DNA of 64,000 nt from contig NZ_JACHXJ010000002.1 in NCBI RefSeq assembly GCF_014192015.1, positions 806,001 through 870,000 on the forward strand. The letters run 5' to 3'. The first letter of the stretch is position 1. The number at the start of each line of letters is the position of its first letter. The position numbers were made by a program, and so were the translations under genes. The DNA comes from Paenibacillus rhizosphaerae (GTDB lineage: Bacteria > Bacillota > Bacilli > Paenibacillales > Paenibacillaceae). Positions 8,922 to 18,181 of the stretch are shown piece after piece. The notes under the pieces are model-generated. The model worked only from the letters and a program-made list of their open reading frames with translations, was not told the origin of the DNA and did no database searches.

Positions 8922-9891
8922 GACGAAGCCGCGGCTGCTGGTGCTGATTGGTCCCACCGCCGTCGGCAAAACCAAAATGAGCATCGAGATTGCCAAAGCG
9001 CTGGGCTGCGAGATCATCTCCGGGGACTCCATGCAGGTCTACCGCCAGATGGACATCGGGACCGCCAAAATTACCAAAGAAGAGATGCAGGGCATCCCGC
9101 ATCATCTGATCGACATTCACGAGCCGGACGAAGCCTATTCGGTCGCTGAATTCCAGGAGGAATGCTCCCGGCTGATCGCGGATATCCATGGCAGGGGCAA
9201 GCTGCCTTTTATCGTCGGGGGGACCGGTCTCTACGTGGAATCGGTGTGCTACGGTTTTCAGTTTGCCGATGCGGGAGAGGACAAGGCGTTCAGGCAGGAA
9301 CAGGCCGACTATGCGGAGCATTTCGGTGCTGAGGCTCTTCATGCTAGGTTGGCGGAAGTCGACCCGGAGAGCGCCCTGAGGCTGCATCCCCATGACCAAA
9401 GGCGCATTATCCGTGCGCTTGAGATCTATCATTTGACGGGTATCCCTCTTTCGGCCCAGTTGAAGAGTCAAACCCGGGAGTCGCCGTATCAATTATGCCT
9501 GGTTGGTTTGACAATGGATAGGCAAATGCTATATAAACGTATTGAAGCCCGTATCGATGAGATGCTGGAGCAGGGTTTGGTAGAAGAGGTTTCTTCTCTG
9601 CTGGATAAGGGCTACGGACCGGATCTGGTCTCGATGCAGGGACTGGGCTACAAACAGATCATCTCATATTTGCAGGGTGAAGCTACCCTGGAAGAGGCTG
9701 TTGGAATTTTGAAGAGAGATACGCGCAGGTTTGCCAAACGCCAGCTGTCCTGGTTCCGCCACATGAAGGAAATCCAATGGGTGGACGTCACGGACACGGG
9801 AAATTTTCTCGCGAATTTCGCCGCAATCCGTGATATAATAGCAGGAAAGTTTCTCTTAAATCTTGAATATACTTCAAAACAATCTAATTGA
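8896..9891 (+). CDS. miaA: tRNA dimethylallyltransferase MiaA
   Basis: 331 residues. MiaA adds the dimethylallyl group to N6 of A37 in tRNAs reading UNN codons. Visible motifs are the P-loop [59 protein letters not shown] and the C-terminal [16 protein letters not shown]. The start is the GTG at 8896, six bases after GGAG. The gene lies inside the mutSL-miaA-hfq order common in many bacteria. Its 3' end contains an extended -10 element that may drive hfq separately. Confidence 0.97.
   Translation: MLTDRLTTETKPRLLVLIGPTAVGKTKMSIEIAKALGCEIISGDSMQVYRQMDIGTAKITKEEMQGIPHHLIDIHEPDEAYSVAEFQEECSRLIADIHGRGKLPFIVGGTGLYVESVCYGFQFADAGEDKAFRQEQADYAEHFGAEALHARLAEVDPESALRLHPHDQRRIIRALEIYHLTGIPLSAQLKSQTRESPYQLCLVGLTMDRQMLYKRIEARIDEMLEQGLVEEVSSLLDKGYGPDLVSMQGLGYKQIISYLQGEATLEEAVGILKRDTRRFAKRQLSWFRHMKEIQWVDVTDTGNFLANFAAIRDIIAGKFLLNLEYTSKQSN
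9831..9839 (+). promoter_or_regulatory. Extended -10 promoter element for hfq
   Basis: TGATATAAT (9831-9839) is an extended -10 (TG-N-TATAAT) in the end of miaA, 71 bases before the hfq start. No strong -35 is visible, which an extended -10 tolerates. Confidence 0.45.
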
Positions 9892-9910
9892 ATCGTTGGG
9901 GGTACGGCTA

Positions 9911-10150
9911 ATGAACAAATCCATCAATATCCAAGATACATTTTTAAACCAGCTTCGCAAAGAAAACATCCCTGTCACCATTTTTCTTGTGAACGGATTT
10001 CAAATCAGAGGCTTAATCAAGGCGTTTGACAACTTTACTGTCGTGGTGGATACCGACGGCAAGCAGCAAATGCTGTTCAAGCATGCGATATCAACGGTTA
10101 CGCCTCAACGCAATGTATCCCTGATGCAGGAAACCCAAAACGAGGTATAA
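9911..10150 (+). CDS. hfq: RNA chaperone Hfq
   Basis: 79 residues, a compact Sm-like protein. The Sm1 part has [38 protein letters not shown] and the Sm2 part [10 protein letters not shown], both standard Hfq signatures. Hfq forms a hexamer that binds U-rich and A-rich RNA. As in other Firmicutes there is no long C-terminal tail. ATG 9911 follows GGGGGT by seven bases; the in-frame upstream start inside miaA is not needed. It is the last gene of the mutSL-miaA group. Confidence 0.97.
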   Translation: MNKSINIQDTFLNQLRKENIPVTIFLVNGFQIRGLIKAFDNFTVVVDTDGKQQMLFKHAISTVTPQRNVSLMQETQNEV

Positions 10151-10274
10151 TTTAACAGGACAAGCCTCATAGCTGAAACTTTTTCAAATGACTTTCGTTA
10201 AAGAGTATAGGATGGCGGGGATGCGGGTAAAACCGTTTCAGACGCTCATTCTGTAAGCATAGGAAATGGAGCGG

Positions 10275-10299
10275 AGCAACCTGCAAAGGTTGTTCTTTT
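10275..10299 (+). terminator. Possible weak terminator after hfq
   Basis: An 8-bp stem (with one G-T pair) around CAACCT-GCAA-AGGTTG is followed by TCTTTTC. It lies 125 bases after hfq and 40 bases before the penicillin-binding protein gene; the tract of T is interrupted. Confidence 0.4.
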
Positions 10300-10340
10300 C
10301 ATTCCGAGCTTAGAAATCAAAAGGGAGTCAGGAGGGTACC

Positions 10341-13037
10341 ATGGATAACAACAAGCTGTCGAGGTCTGATAGAAACAAAGAACAGCCCAAGACAATGAAA
10401 AAGACAACCAAGAAGAAGAAAAAAATATCCGGAAAGCGCGTGTTTTGGACATTATTTTTCACCTGTGCATTTGCTATCTTTTGTGCGCTTGCCGGATATT
10501 TGTATATTACGGTCAACGGGGAGCGCCTGCTGCAGGCGAACAAGGATAAGCTGACCGTTCACGAGACATCCAAGGTCTACGACCGCAACGGCAATCTGAT
10601 GGGCGAGCTGTCCCTGCAGAAGAGCGACCCGGTCCAGAGTGAGGATATTCCGAAGCTGCTGAAGGACGCTTTTGTAGCGACAGAGGACAAACGCTTCTAT
10701 GAGCACAGCGGCGTCGACCTGTGGTCGATCGGCCGGGCGGCGGTGAAAGACATCATCGCCAGATCCAAGGTCGAAGGCGGCAGTACCATTACGCAGCAGC
10801 TCGCCAAGAACATTTTCCTGACCCGGGACAAAACGTTCTTCCGGAAGGCGACCGAGGTGTCCATCGCCATGGCGCTGGAACGGAACAGGACCAAAGATGA
10901 AATCATTACGATGTATTTGAACCGTATTCCGTTCGGCGGCCAGCTTTATGGCATTAAAGAAGCATCCAAGTATTATTTCGGCAAAAGCAATTTGAATGAT
11001 TTGAAAGTTTGGGAAATGGCTACCCTGGCTGCAATGCCGAAGGGGCCTTCCAAATACAACCCGGTGCGCAATCCGGACTTGTCCATGCAGCGCCGCGCCG
11101 TCGTGCTGAATCTGATGGCCCAGGAAGGGTACATCACGCAGGAAGAGGCCGACGCCGCGAAAAAAGTCGAATATACGTATAAACCGCCGAAAAAACAGCA
11201 GCAGTACCAAAACTTTATGGACTACGTCATGAATGAGGCGGAAGAAGTCACCGGCCTGAGCGAAGACGATCTGAACATTGGCGGTTATAAAATTTATACG
11301 ACGATGGACGCGAACGCCCAGAAAGTGCTGGAGAAAGAGTTTGCGGACGAGTCGAACTTTGAGAAAAGCCCGGATGACCAGCCGGTGCAGGGCTCCATGG
11401 TCATCATGAACCAGGAGTCGGGCTCGCTCGTCGCCCTGCTCGGAGGACGGGATTATACGCGCGGCGGCTACAGCCGGGTCACGAACAGCCGCAGGCAGCC
11501 GGGTTCGGCCTTTAAGCCGATCGTCTCGTACGCGCCTGCGCTGGAAAGCGGCAAGTTCGATATGTACTCGTCGCTCAGCAACAAGAAGCAGTGCTTCGGC
11601 AGCTACTGCCCAGGCAACCTGCACGGATACTCGGATACGATCGGCATGGCCGAGGCGATCCAGAAATCAGAGAACATTCCGGCTGTATGGCTGCTGAACC
11701 AAATCGGGGTGAATACCGGCTTCAAATTCGCGGAATCCCTCGGCATTCAGCTGACTGAAGACGACAAGAACCTGGCGATGGCGCTCGGCGGCATCAGCAA
11801 GGGTACGAATACGTTGGAAATGGCCCAGGCCTACAGCGCCTTTGCCAACGGCGGCAAGATGAACGAAGCGTATTCGATCAAGAAGATCGTCGACAGTGAC
11901 GAAAAACCGGTCTATGAGCATAAAGACAGCGCCAAGCAAGTCATGAGCGAAAATACCGCATACCAGATGACCGAAATGATGAAAAAGGTCGTTGAAGACG
12001 GTACGGGCCGGAAAGCAAGTATCGACCGCCCGGTAGCGGGTAAGACGGGCACGACGCAGAGCGGCTATACCGGCGTCAAATCGAACCGCGACGTCTGGTT
12101 TGTCGGCTATACGCCGGAGCTGACCGCTGCGGTTTGGATGGGCTACGACAAGCCGGACAAAACGCATCTGCTGCATAACAGCAGTCCGCTGGCCGCAGCA
12201 TTCTGGGGTAAGGTCATGGATCAGGTCGAGAAGAACTTCCCTGCGAAAGAATTCCCGGTTCCGGATAACGTTAAGGAACAGGAGCCGGTGCAGGATGAGC
12301 CGGAACAAGATCAGAACCAGGGCCACGTAAGCGGCTTGAGCGCGGATTACAACATCGACACGCAGACGGTGACGCTGGGCTGGAACGGCGTGGATGCCGG
12401 TGACGCCCAGTATCGTATTTACCGTAAAGAATCGTCTGAGGCGAACTACTCACTGATTCTCGATGGGGTTGCCGGCACGACCGCCCAGGATATGGGTGCG
12501 CTGCCGGGCATGACGTACGAATACTATGTCACGGCATACTTCCCGGATTCGGGTACCGAGTCGGATCCGTCCAATACGGTGCAGATCACGATCGATACAC
12601 CGCCTGACGAACAAACCCCGCCTGATCAGAACAATGGAGATAACGGTCAGGACGGCAACGGTAATCCGGATAACGGCAATACCGACAACGGCCAGGGCGG
12701 TGATAACGGCGACATGGGTAACGGCAATGGGAACAATAACGGCAATAATGGAAATTGGAATGACGGCGGCCCGGGCAACAATGGCAACGGTAATGGCAAC
12801 GGCAATGGCGGTTCCGATGGCAACAACGGCAACGGAGGCGGTGGCGCCAATAGCGGCAGCGGCGGCTCCAGCGGGGATACAACCGGCGATAGCGGCACAG
12901 GTACCATAACGCCGCCTGAGAACGGCGGAACGACCGACAACGGCGGCAGTGACGGAACCGGCAGCACCGACGGAACAACCTTCCAAAACCCGGGTGATTC
13001 CAGTGGAGGCAGTACAGGAACCGTGACCACTCCTTAA
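10341..13037 (+). CDS. Class A (PBP1A-type) penicillin-binding protein with FN3 domain
   Basis: 898 residues. This bifunctional enzyme polymerises glycan strands and cross-links peptidoglycan outside the membrane. A Lys-rich cytoplasmic start precedes one membrane segment (about 35-55). The GT51 transglycosylase has ATEDKRFYEHSGVD with catalytic E115, and GGSTITQQLAKN. The transpeptidase has S389-A-F-K392, the SEN motif, and K568-T-G. After it comes a fibronectin type III-like domain (about 660-750) and then roughly 130 residues of Asn/Gly/Asp/Ser/Thr-rich low complexity ending in a Thr-Pro tail. B. subtilis PBP1 also has an Asn-rich tail. AGGAGGG precedes ATG 10341 by three to seven bases. 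A terminator follows, so it is probably monocistronic. Confidence 0.95.
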   Translation: MDNNKLSRSDRNKEQPKTMKKTTKKKKKISGKRVFWTLFFTCAFAIFCALAGYLYITVNGERLLQANKDKLTVHETSKVYDRNGNLMGELSLQKSDPVQSEDIPKLLKDAFVATEDKRFYEHSGVDLWSIGRAAVKDIIARSKVEGGSTITQQLAKNIFLTRDKTFFRKATEVSIAMALERNRTKDEIITMYLNRIPFGGQLYGIKEASKYYFGKSNLNDLKVWEMATLAAMPKGPSKYNPVRNPDLSMQRRAVVLNLMAQEGYITQEEADAAKKVEYTYKPPKKQQQYQNFMDYVMNEAEEVTGLSEDDLNIGGYKIYTTMDANAQKVLEKEFADESNFEKSPDDQPVQGSMVIMNQESGSLVALLGGRDYTRGGYSRVTNSRRQPGSAFKPIVSYAPALESGKFDMYSSLSNKKQCFGSYCPGNLHGYSDTIGMAEAIQKSENIPAVWLLNQIGVNTGFKFAESLGIQLTEDDKNLAMALGGISKGTNTLEMAQAYSAFANGGKMNEAYSIKKIVDSDEKPVYEHKDSAKQVMSENTAYQMTEMMKKVVEDGTGRKASIDRPVAGKTGTTQSGYTGVKSNRDVWFVGYTPELTAAVWMGYDKPDKTHLLHNSSPLAAAFWGKVMDQVEKNFPAKEFPVPDNVKEQEPVQDEPEQDQNQGHVSGLSADYNIDTQTVTLGWNGVDAGDAQYRIYRKESSEANYSLILDGVAGTTAQDMGALPGMTYEYYVTAYFPDSGTESDPSNTVQITIDTPPDEQTPPDQNNGDNGQDGNGNPDNGNTDNGQGGDNGDMGNGNGNNNGNNGNWNDGGPGNNGNGNGNGNGGSDGNNGNGGGGANSGSGGSSGDTTGDSGTGTITPPENGGTTDNGGSDGTGSTDGTTFQNPGDSSGGSTGTVTTP

Positions 13038-13056
13038 CCGCTCAGAATGACTTTTA

Positions 13057-13084
13057 GACCCCCTTCATTTGGGGGTCTTTTTTT
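13057..13084 (+). terminator. Rho-independent terminator of the PBP gene
   Basis: GACCCCC (13057-13063), loop TTCATTT, GGGGGTC (13071-13077), then seven T. Confidence 0.9.
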
Positions 13085-13171
13085 GCTGTCCGTTCGTCTA
13101 TTAGGCAATATTTTGAGTGTGATTCCCAAATGTGATAAGCTGAAGACACCATATTGGAGAGGGAATTTTCC

Positions 13172-13729
13172 ATGAAACGAAAATTTGGAGATCGAGCGAA
13201 CTGGCGCCGGATTTCCCGCCGCCGCTTCGCCTGCCGTTATGTCGAGAGCGAAGCATTCACAGGCTATATTACGCTGTACACGATATATAACCTGAAAGAG
13301 CCGCTCTGGAAAAATTACGGAAACCACACCTACCGCATTGCGGATAAAGGATACTCGTGGCTGCAGTACTTTCCCCACAACAGCCATTATATCGTGACGG
13401 CCATGTTCGATGAGCGGAGCGAAATCATCCAGTGGTATATTGATACCTGCAAAACGCAGGGGGTCACGGAACAAGGCGTGCCTTGGTTTGACGATTTGTA
13501 TCTGGATGTGGTCGTCCTTCGAAACGGAGAGGTATTCCTGCTGGATGAGGACGAATTGGATGATGCGCTGACCCGGGGAGATATCACCAAGGAAGACTAC
13601 CAATTGGCGATTTCAACGGCGCGGAGCGTTATGAAAGCCATTGATGCGCACCAGTTTCCGTACTTCCTGATGTCCCTTGAGGACAGGAAGCGTCTGTTTG
13701 ACAACGGTGAATTCCGGAGGAAGTCATGA
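13172..13729 (+). CDS. DUF402 family protein
   Basis: 185 residues, soluble. The central part (YSWLQYFPHNSHYIVTAMFDERSEIIQWYIDTCK, then WFDDLYLDVVVLRNGEVFLLDEDELDDAL) is the DUF402 pattern, with conserved Asp and Glu residues at the strand ends. DUF402 folds as a beta barrel; related proteins such as B. subtilis YgaC are reported or predicted nucleoside tri/diphosphate phosphatases or RNA-linked factors. The activity here is not certain. The ATG at 13172 lies nine bases after GGAGAGGGA. It overlaps the following YdcF gene by four bases (ATGA), so the two are translated together. Confidence 0.8.
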   Translation: MKRKFGDRANWRRISRRRFACRYVESEAFTGYITLYTIYNLKEPLWKNYGNHTYRIADKGYSWLQYFPHNSHYIVTAMFDERSEIIQWYIDTCKTQGVTEQGVPWFDDLYLDVVVLRNGEVFLLDEDELDDALTRGDITKEDYQLAISTARSVMKAIDAHQFPYFLMSLEDRKRLFDNGEFRRKS

Positions 13730-14382
13730 ACGCCCGCAGCGGGGGGCCGGTGGCCGTAACCAGGCGCAAGAAAATGTCCGTCTTCCGGAAGCTGCTGATG
13801 ATCATCGCCGTTCTGATCGTGCTCGGACTGTTGTGGGTCGGGTACGCATGGCGGCTCATGAACGCGGCTCACAGCTCCGTACCCGCATCGGCGAGCGATG
13901 TCGGCATTATCCTCGGCGCATCGATGTGGGGGGACTCGCCGAGCCCCGGGCTCCGGGAACGATTGGACGAAGGGCTCCGGCTCTATCAGGAAGGCAAGTT
14001 TCCATATATTATCGTCACCGGCGGTCTGGACCGGGCGGATTACAAGTATACCGAAGCCGAAGGCATGCGGAATTACCTGGTGGACCACGGCGTGCCGGCA
14101 TCGGCCATTATCCTGGAAAACAAGGCGACGAGCACCTATGAAAATTTGCTGTTCAGCCGGGAGATTATGAGAGAGCGGGGATGGCAAAGCGCCGTCATCG
14201 TTACGCATCAATACCATGGCATGCGCTCATTGGACATTGCGGAATATCTGCACTATACCCGTCCGGCCCTTGGTTTAACGGAGTCCAGAACACTGCAGAT
14301 GAAGTACCACAAGCCGCGGGAAGTGCTGGCCTACACTAAATGGAAGCTCGATGAGCTTCTGCTGCTGACGGGCCTGAAATAG
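13726..14382 (+). CDS. YdcF/SanA-type DUF218 membrane-anchored protein
   Basis: 218 residues. A Lys/Arg-rich start and one membrane segment (about 24-44, KLLMIIAVLIVLGLLWVGYAW) anchor the extracytoplasmic domain. The DUF218 motifs are DVGIILGASMWGDSPSPGLRERLDEGLRLY, IIVTGGL, EAEGMRNYLVDHGV, LENKATSTYEN and VIVTHQYHGMRS. Such proteins (SanA, ElyC, YdcF) are linked to envelope integrity, without a settled reaction. Start overlaps the DUF402 stop by four bases. No terminator is seen between it and spoVK. Confidence 0.85.
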   Translation: MNARSGGPVAVTRRKKMSVFRKLLMIIAVLIVLGLLWVGYAWRLMNAAHSSVPASASDVGIILGASMWGDSPSPGLRERLDEGLRLYQEGKFPYIIVTGGLDRADYKYTEAEGMRNYLVDHGVPASAIILENKATSTYENLLFSREIMRERGWQSAVIVTHQYHGMRSLDIAEYLHYTRPALGLTESRTLQMKYHKPREVLAYTKWKLDELLLLTGLK

Positions 14383-14466
14383 ATGGGAAACTGCTAATAA
14401 CGCCTGGGCAAGTAGAATACATTGAATAGAGAATACATCTCTGTAGATAAATGAGGTGATGGATGC

Positions 14467-15465
14467 ATGAACGGGCGTATAGCGGCCGCGAACGGCCGGC
14501 CGGAAGGCAGGCCATCCAGACAAATCAATGTGATTTTGCGCAACCAGGAGCCTCCTGTCGTCAGCAGCGCCGTTCCGGAGAAGGAACCGGTCCCTGCCCA
14601 GAAGAATACAGCTCAGCACAGCCTGTATCAGGAAATTCAAAAAGAGCTGGATCAGCTGGTAGGGCTGGACAGCATCAAGGAATTCGTGTTTGAAATTTAC
14701 GCCATGCTCCAAATCGCCCATATGCGTCAGGAAGCGGGGCTGGCCAGCGGCGGACATGTATATCATATGGTGTTTAAAGGAAACCCCGGTACGGGTAAAA
14801 CCACAGTAGCACGAATCATCGCCAAGCTGTTTCAAAAAATGGGTGTGCTGAGCAAAGGCCACCTGATCGAAGTCGAACGCGCCGACCTTGTCGGTGAGTA
14901 TATTGGACATACCGCACAGAAAACCAGGGACTTGGTCAAGAAGGCGCTTGGCGGCATTCTTTTTATCGATGAAGCCTACAGCCTGGCCAGAGGCGGCGAG
15001 AAGGATTTCGGCAAAGAGGCGATCGATACGCTGGTCAAGGCGATGGAGGACCACAAAAATCAGTTCATTCTGATCCTTGCCGGATATTCCGAGGAAATTG
15101 ACTTTTTTCTGCAGACGAATCCGGGGCTGCCGTCGCGTTTTCCGATTCAGGTCGATTTCCCCGATTATACGATCGATCAGCTGATACAGATCTCTGAGCT
15201 GATGGCCAAGGAGCGGGACTACATCCTGATGCCGCAGGCGATACTAAAATTGAGGCAGCACCTGATTCAGGAAAAGGGCGAAACCGAGCACGCTTTCAGC
15301 AATGCGAGGTACGTGCGGAACACGATCGAAAAGTCGATACGGAATCAAGCCGTGCGGCTGCTGAATCACTATGCGCACAGCAACCCGGGCAAGCTGGAGC
15401 TCATGACGCTCCGGACCGAGGATTTCAAGCTGGAAGCCAAAGGCGCACCCGGCAGTTTGAACTGA
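14467..15465 (+). CDS. spoVK: Stage V sporulation protein K (AAA+ ATPase, CbbX-like)
   Basis: 332 residues. A poorly conserved N-terminus of about 55 residues leads to an AAA+ domain with Walker A KGNPGTGKTT, Walker B ILFIDEAYSLARGG, sensor 1 in ILILAGY and arginine-finger region NPGLPSRFP. This is the SpoVK/CbxX family, needed for spore maturation in B. subtilis, where it also lies upstream of hflX-ynbB-glnRA. GAGGTGAT precedes ATG 14467; an ATG four bases upstream is in another frame. Two AATACAT words (14416-14423 and 14432-14439) resemble sigma-E -10 elements but lack clear -35 partners. Confidence 0.93.
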   Translation: MNGRIAAANGRPEGRPSRQINVILRNQEPPVVSSAVPEKEPVPAQKNTAQHSLYQEIQKELDQLVGLDSIKEFVFEIYAMLQIAHMRQEAGLASGGHVYHMVFKGNPGTGKTTVARIIAKLFQKMGVLSKGHLIEVERADLVGEYIGHTAQKTRDLVKKALGGILFIDEAYSLARGGEKDFGKEAIDTLVKAMEDHKNQFILILAGYSEEIDFFLQTNPGLPSRFPIQVDFPDYTIDQLIQISELMAKERDYILMPQAILKLRQHLIQEKGETEHAFSNARYVRNTIEKSIRNQAVRLLNHYAHSNPGKLELMTLRTEDFKLEAKGAPGSLN

Positions 15466-15513
15466 TCTTTATTTTGCAGCAATGGACGCTGAAGCGAAAA
15501 GGAGCAGATCATC

Positions 15514-16818
15514 ATGGCAAACCAAACGTATGACACGAATCATGAAATTCCGGACCGGGCCGTACTGGTCAGCCTGGTGACCGACGAGGTGAAGAGGTCC
15601 GGCATGAACACAGAGCACTCGCTTCAAGAGCTCGTCCGGCTGGCTGAGACGGCCGGTGTGGAAGTGCTTGAAGTGCTTGTGCAGAACCGGGATGTGCCGG
15701 ATGCGAGATGGTTTATCGGCAAGGGCAAGGTGGAGGAGCTGAAGCAGATTCTGGAGATGCATGGCGGCAATACGGCCATCTTTGATCAGGAGCTCTCCGG
15801 CGCTCAGGTCCGGAACCTGGAGGAGGCCCTCGATGCCAAAATCATCGACCGCACCCAGCTCATCCTGGATATCTTCGCCCAGCGCGCCAAAACGCGTGAG
15901 GGGATTATCCAGGTGGAGTTGGCTCAGCTGACATACCTGCTGCCACGGCTGTCCGGACACGGCAAAAATCTTTCCCGTCTCGGCGGGGGGATCGGGACGC
16001 GGGGACCGGGGGAAAGCAAGCTGGAAACCGACCGCCGGCATATCCGCGGACGGATCGGTGACCTGAAGCGCCAGCTTGAGGAAGTTACCAAGCACCGGAA
16101 GCTGCACCGCGGTCGCAGGCAGAAGAGCGGGGTGGTCCAGGTCGCGCTGGTGGGTTACACGAACGCGGGCAAGTCGACGCTGCTCAAACAGCTGACCAAT
16201 GCCGACGTCTATATCGAAAACCAGCTGTTTGCGACACTGGATCCGACTTCACGCATCATGAAGCTGCCCGGCGGCAGCGAAGTCATCCTGACCGACACGG
16301 TCGGCTTCATTCAGAACCTCCCGCATGACCTCGTGGCCGCTTTCCGCGCCACGCTGGAAGAAGTGAATGAGGCCGATCTCGTGCTGCACGTCGTTGACGC
16401 ATCGTCAGAGATGCGCGACGAACAAATGCGTGTTGTGGATTCCATTCTGGAAGAGCTGGGAGCGGCTGACAAGCCGCAGCTGATCCTTTTTAACAAGAAA
16501 GACGCCTGCACCCCGGAGCAACTGGAGATGCTGCCGTCCGGGACGGGTTATTTAAAAATCAGCGCATTTTCGGAAGGAGATCTGCTGGACGTTCGCGAAG
16601 CAATACAGGCGAGGCTGACGGGAGATACATTAACCTTCCGCGTACCTGCCGGACGTGGTGATATATTATCCCAGCTGCACCGGGTCGGTGAAGTGATTGG
16701 CCAGGATACCGACAATGATGATATGATTTATACGGTACAGGTGCACAAACCTGACTATGAGAAGTACGGTTACATCGTAGAGAGCTATAAAGAACAGGTC
16801 AGACCTTCTGACCAATGA
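15514..16818 (+). CDS. hflX: GTPase HflX
   Basis: 434 residues. HflX is a ribosome-associated GTPase that can split stalled ribosomes. The N-terminal HflX domain has ARWFIGKGKVEEL and ELSGAQVRNLE, then the Gly-rich RLGGGIGTRGPGESKLETDRR linker motif. The G domain has G1 GYTNAGKST, G3 DTVGF and G4 NKKD. The C-terminal segment is complete. ATG 15514 follows AAAAGGAGCAG. It lies 48 bases after spoVK and 22 bases before ynbB, as in B. subtilis. Confidence 0.96.
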   Translation: MANQTYDTNHEIPDRAVLVSLVTDEVKRSGMNTEHSLQELVRLAETAGVEVLEVLVQNRDVPDARWFIGKGKVEELKQILEMHGGNTAIFDQELSGAQVRNLEEALDAKIIDRTQLILDIFAQRAKTREGIIQVELAQLTYLLPRLSGHGKNLSRLGGGIGTRGPGESKLETDRRHIRGRIGDLKRQLEEVTKHRKLHRGRRQKSGVVQVALVGYTNAGKSTLLKQLTNADVYIENQLFATLDPTSRIMKLPGGSEVILTDTVGFIQNLPHDLVAAFRATLEEVNEADLVLHVVDASSEMRDEQMRVVDSILEELGAADKPQLILFNKKDACTPEQLEMLPSGTGYLKISAFSEGDLLDVREAIQARLTGDTLTFRVPAGRGDILSQLHRVGEVIGQDTDNDDMIYTVQVHKPDYEKYGYIVESYKEQVRPSDQ

Positions 16819-16840
16819 GAAGTGAGGAGAAACCGGGAAC

Positions 16841-18094
16841 ATGGTAACATTTGCAGACGAACTTGTACAGTGGAAAGATACAGCCGAGCGGCGGATCGAA
16901 GATCAGCTCCGGACGGTAGACGGAATCGTGGACCATAATCAGTGGAAGGTCATCGAAGCGTTCCAGCGCCATCAGGTGAGCGATTTTCATTTCGCCGGCT
17001 CAACCGGTTATGCCTATAACGACCGAGGAAGAGAAGTGCTTGACCTGGTGTATGCGGACGTATTCGGAGCCGAAGCCGCTCTGGTACGCCCGCATTTTGC
17101 TTCCGGGACCCATACGATTTCAACGGCCTTGTTCGGTGTGCTTCGGCCTGGGGACGAGCTGTTCTATATAACCGGACGGCCGTACGATACATTACATAAG
17201 GTAATCGGCCGCAAGGGGGACGGAACGGGCTCCCTGGCCGATTTCGGGATTACATACCGCGAAGCTGCCTTGACTGCGTCAGGAGACGTAGACTGGGCTG
17301 CCGTAGAAGCGGGCATTTCCGGTTCAACGAAGGTGATCGGCATCCAGCGGTCGCGCGGATATGACTGGCGTTCCTCGTTCACGGTGGAGCAGATCGGTGA
17401 AATGGTCCGGCGCGTGAAGCAAATCAAGCCGGATGTGATCGTGTTCGTGGACAACTGCTACGGCGAATTTACGGAGGAAATGGAGCCGACTCAGGTCGGA
17501 GCGGATCTGATGGCCGGCTCTCTGATCAAAAACCCTGGCGGCGGCATTGCCGAAACCGGGGGCTATATTTGCGGCAGACAAGCTCTCGTCGATCTTGCCG
17601 CCTATCGGTTGACCGCCCCGGGCATTGGCGGCGAGGTGGGTGCGATGCTCGGGGCGACCCGGGGCATTTACCAGGGGCTCTTTCTGGCGCCAACGTTGGT
17701 GGGACAAGCGGTCAAGGGCAGCATTTTTGCGGCTGCGATGTTTGAGCTGGCCGGTTTCGCGACCAAGCCGGCATGGAACGAGCGGCGCACCGACCTGATC
17801 CAGGCCATAGCCTTTACCGGGCCCGATCATTTGATCGCCTTCGTTCAAGGCATCCAGCGCGCAGCTGCGGTCGACAGCCATGTCGTTCCAGAACCGTGGG
17901 ACATGCCCGGATACGAGCACCCGGTCATTATGGCGGCCGGGACGTTCATCCAGGGTGGCAGCCTGGAGTTGTCTGCAGACGCGCCGATTCGGGAGCCTTA
18001 TATCGGATACATGCAGGGCGGACTCACCTCTTCACACGTCAAATATGGCGTAATGATGGCGTTACAGACGATGAAAGATCGAAAATTATTGTAA
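16841..18094 (+). CDS. ynbB: YnbB, methionine gamma-lyase family PLP protein
   Basis: 417 residues. It belongs to the aluminium-resistance / Met_gamma_lyase family of fold-type I PLP enzymes. The PLP lysine is in AGSLIKNPGGGIAETGGYI; the PLP-contacting aspartate region is VFVDNCYGEFTEEMEP, and RPHFASGTHTISTALFG is a further signature. The physiological reaction is not established. The start ATG 16841 has GAGGAG 11 bases upstream. Its stop codon lies inside the GlnR/TnrA box that controls glnRA, so the gene abuts the nitrogen-regulated promoter. Confidence 0.9.
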   Translation: MVTFADELVQWKDTAERRIEDQLRTVDGIVDHNQWKVIEAFQRHQVSDFHFAGSTGYAYNDRGREVLDLVYADVFGAEAALVRPHFASGTHTISTALFGVLRPGDELFYITGRPYDTLHKVIGRKGDGTGSLADFGITYREAALTASGDVDWAAVEAGISGSTKVIGIQRSRGYDWRSSFTVEQIGEMVRRVKQIKPDVIVFVDNCYGEFTEEMEPTQVGADLMAGSLIKNPGGGIAETGGYICGRQALVDLAAYRLTAPGIGGEVGAMLGATRGIYQGLFLAPTLVGQAVKGSIFAAAMFELAGFATKPAWNERRTDLIQAIAFTGPDHLIAFVQGIQRAAAVDSHVVPEPWDMPGYEHPVIMAAGTFIQGGSLELSADAPIREPYIGYMQGGLTSSHVKYGVMMALQTMKDRKLL

Positions 18095-18106
18095 GTTTAT
18101 CTGACA
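18090..18106 (+). promoter_or_regulatory. GlnR/TnrA operator upstream of glnRA
   Basis: TGTAA-GTTTATC-TGACA (18090-18106) matches the GlnR/TnrA consensus TGTNA-N7-TNACA exactly. It ends six bases before the -35 hexamer of glnRA. A weaker second copy (TGACG-TGTGATA-TCATG, 18113-18129) overlaps the -35 region; the B. subtilis glnRA operon also has two sites. Confidence 0.85.
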
Positions 18107-18111
18107 CGTTA

Positions 18112-18140
18112 TTGACGTGTGATATCATGAAATGTACAAT
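18112..18140 (+). promoter_or_regulatory. Sigma-A promoter of glnRA
   Basis: TTGACG (18112-18117), 17-base spacer, TACAAT (18135-18140). It lies 42 bases before the glnR start. The position of the GlnR box just upstream predicts autorepression by feedback-inhibited glutamine synthetase plus GlnR. Confidence 0.85.
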
Positions 18141-18181
18141 GGAACATGAGAAATAGTTCATGTGGAAGGTTGAGATGAGTC

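Noticed and set aside
12450..12986. Several overlapping frames in other phases over the PBP tail
   Set aside because: They arise from the repetitive Asn/Gly codons of the low-complexity tail and have monotonous composition.
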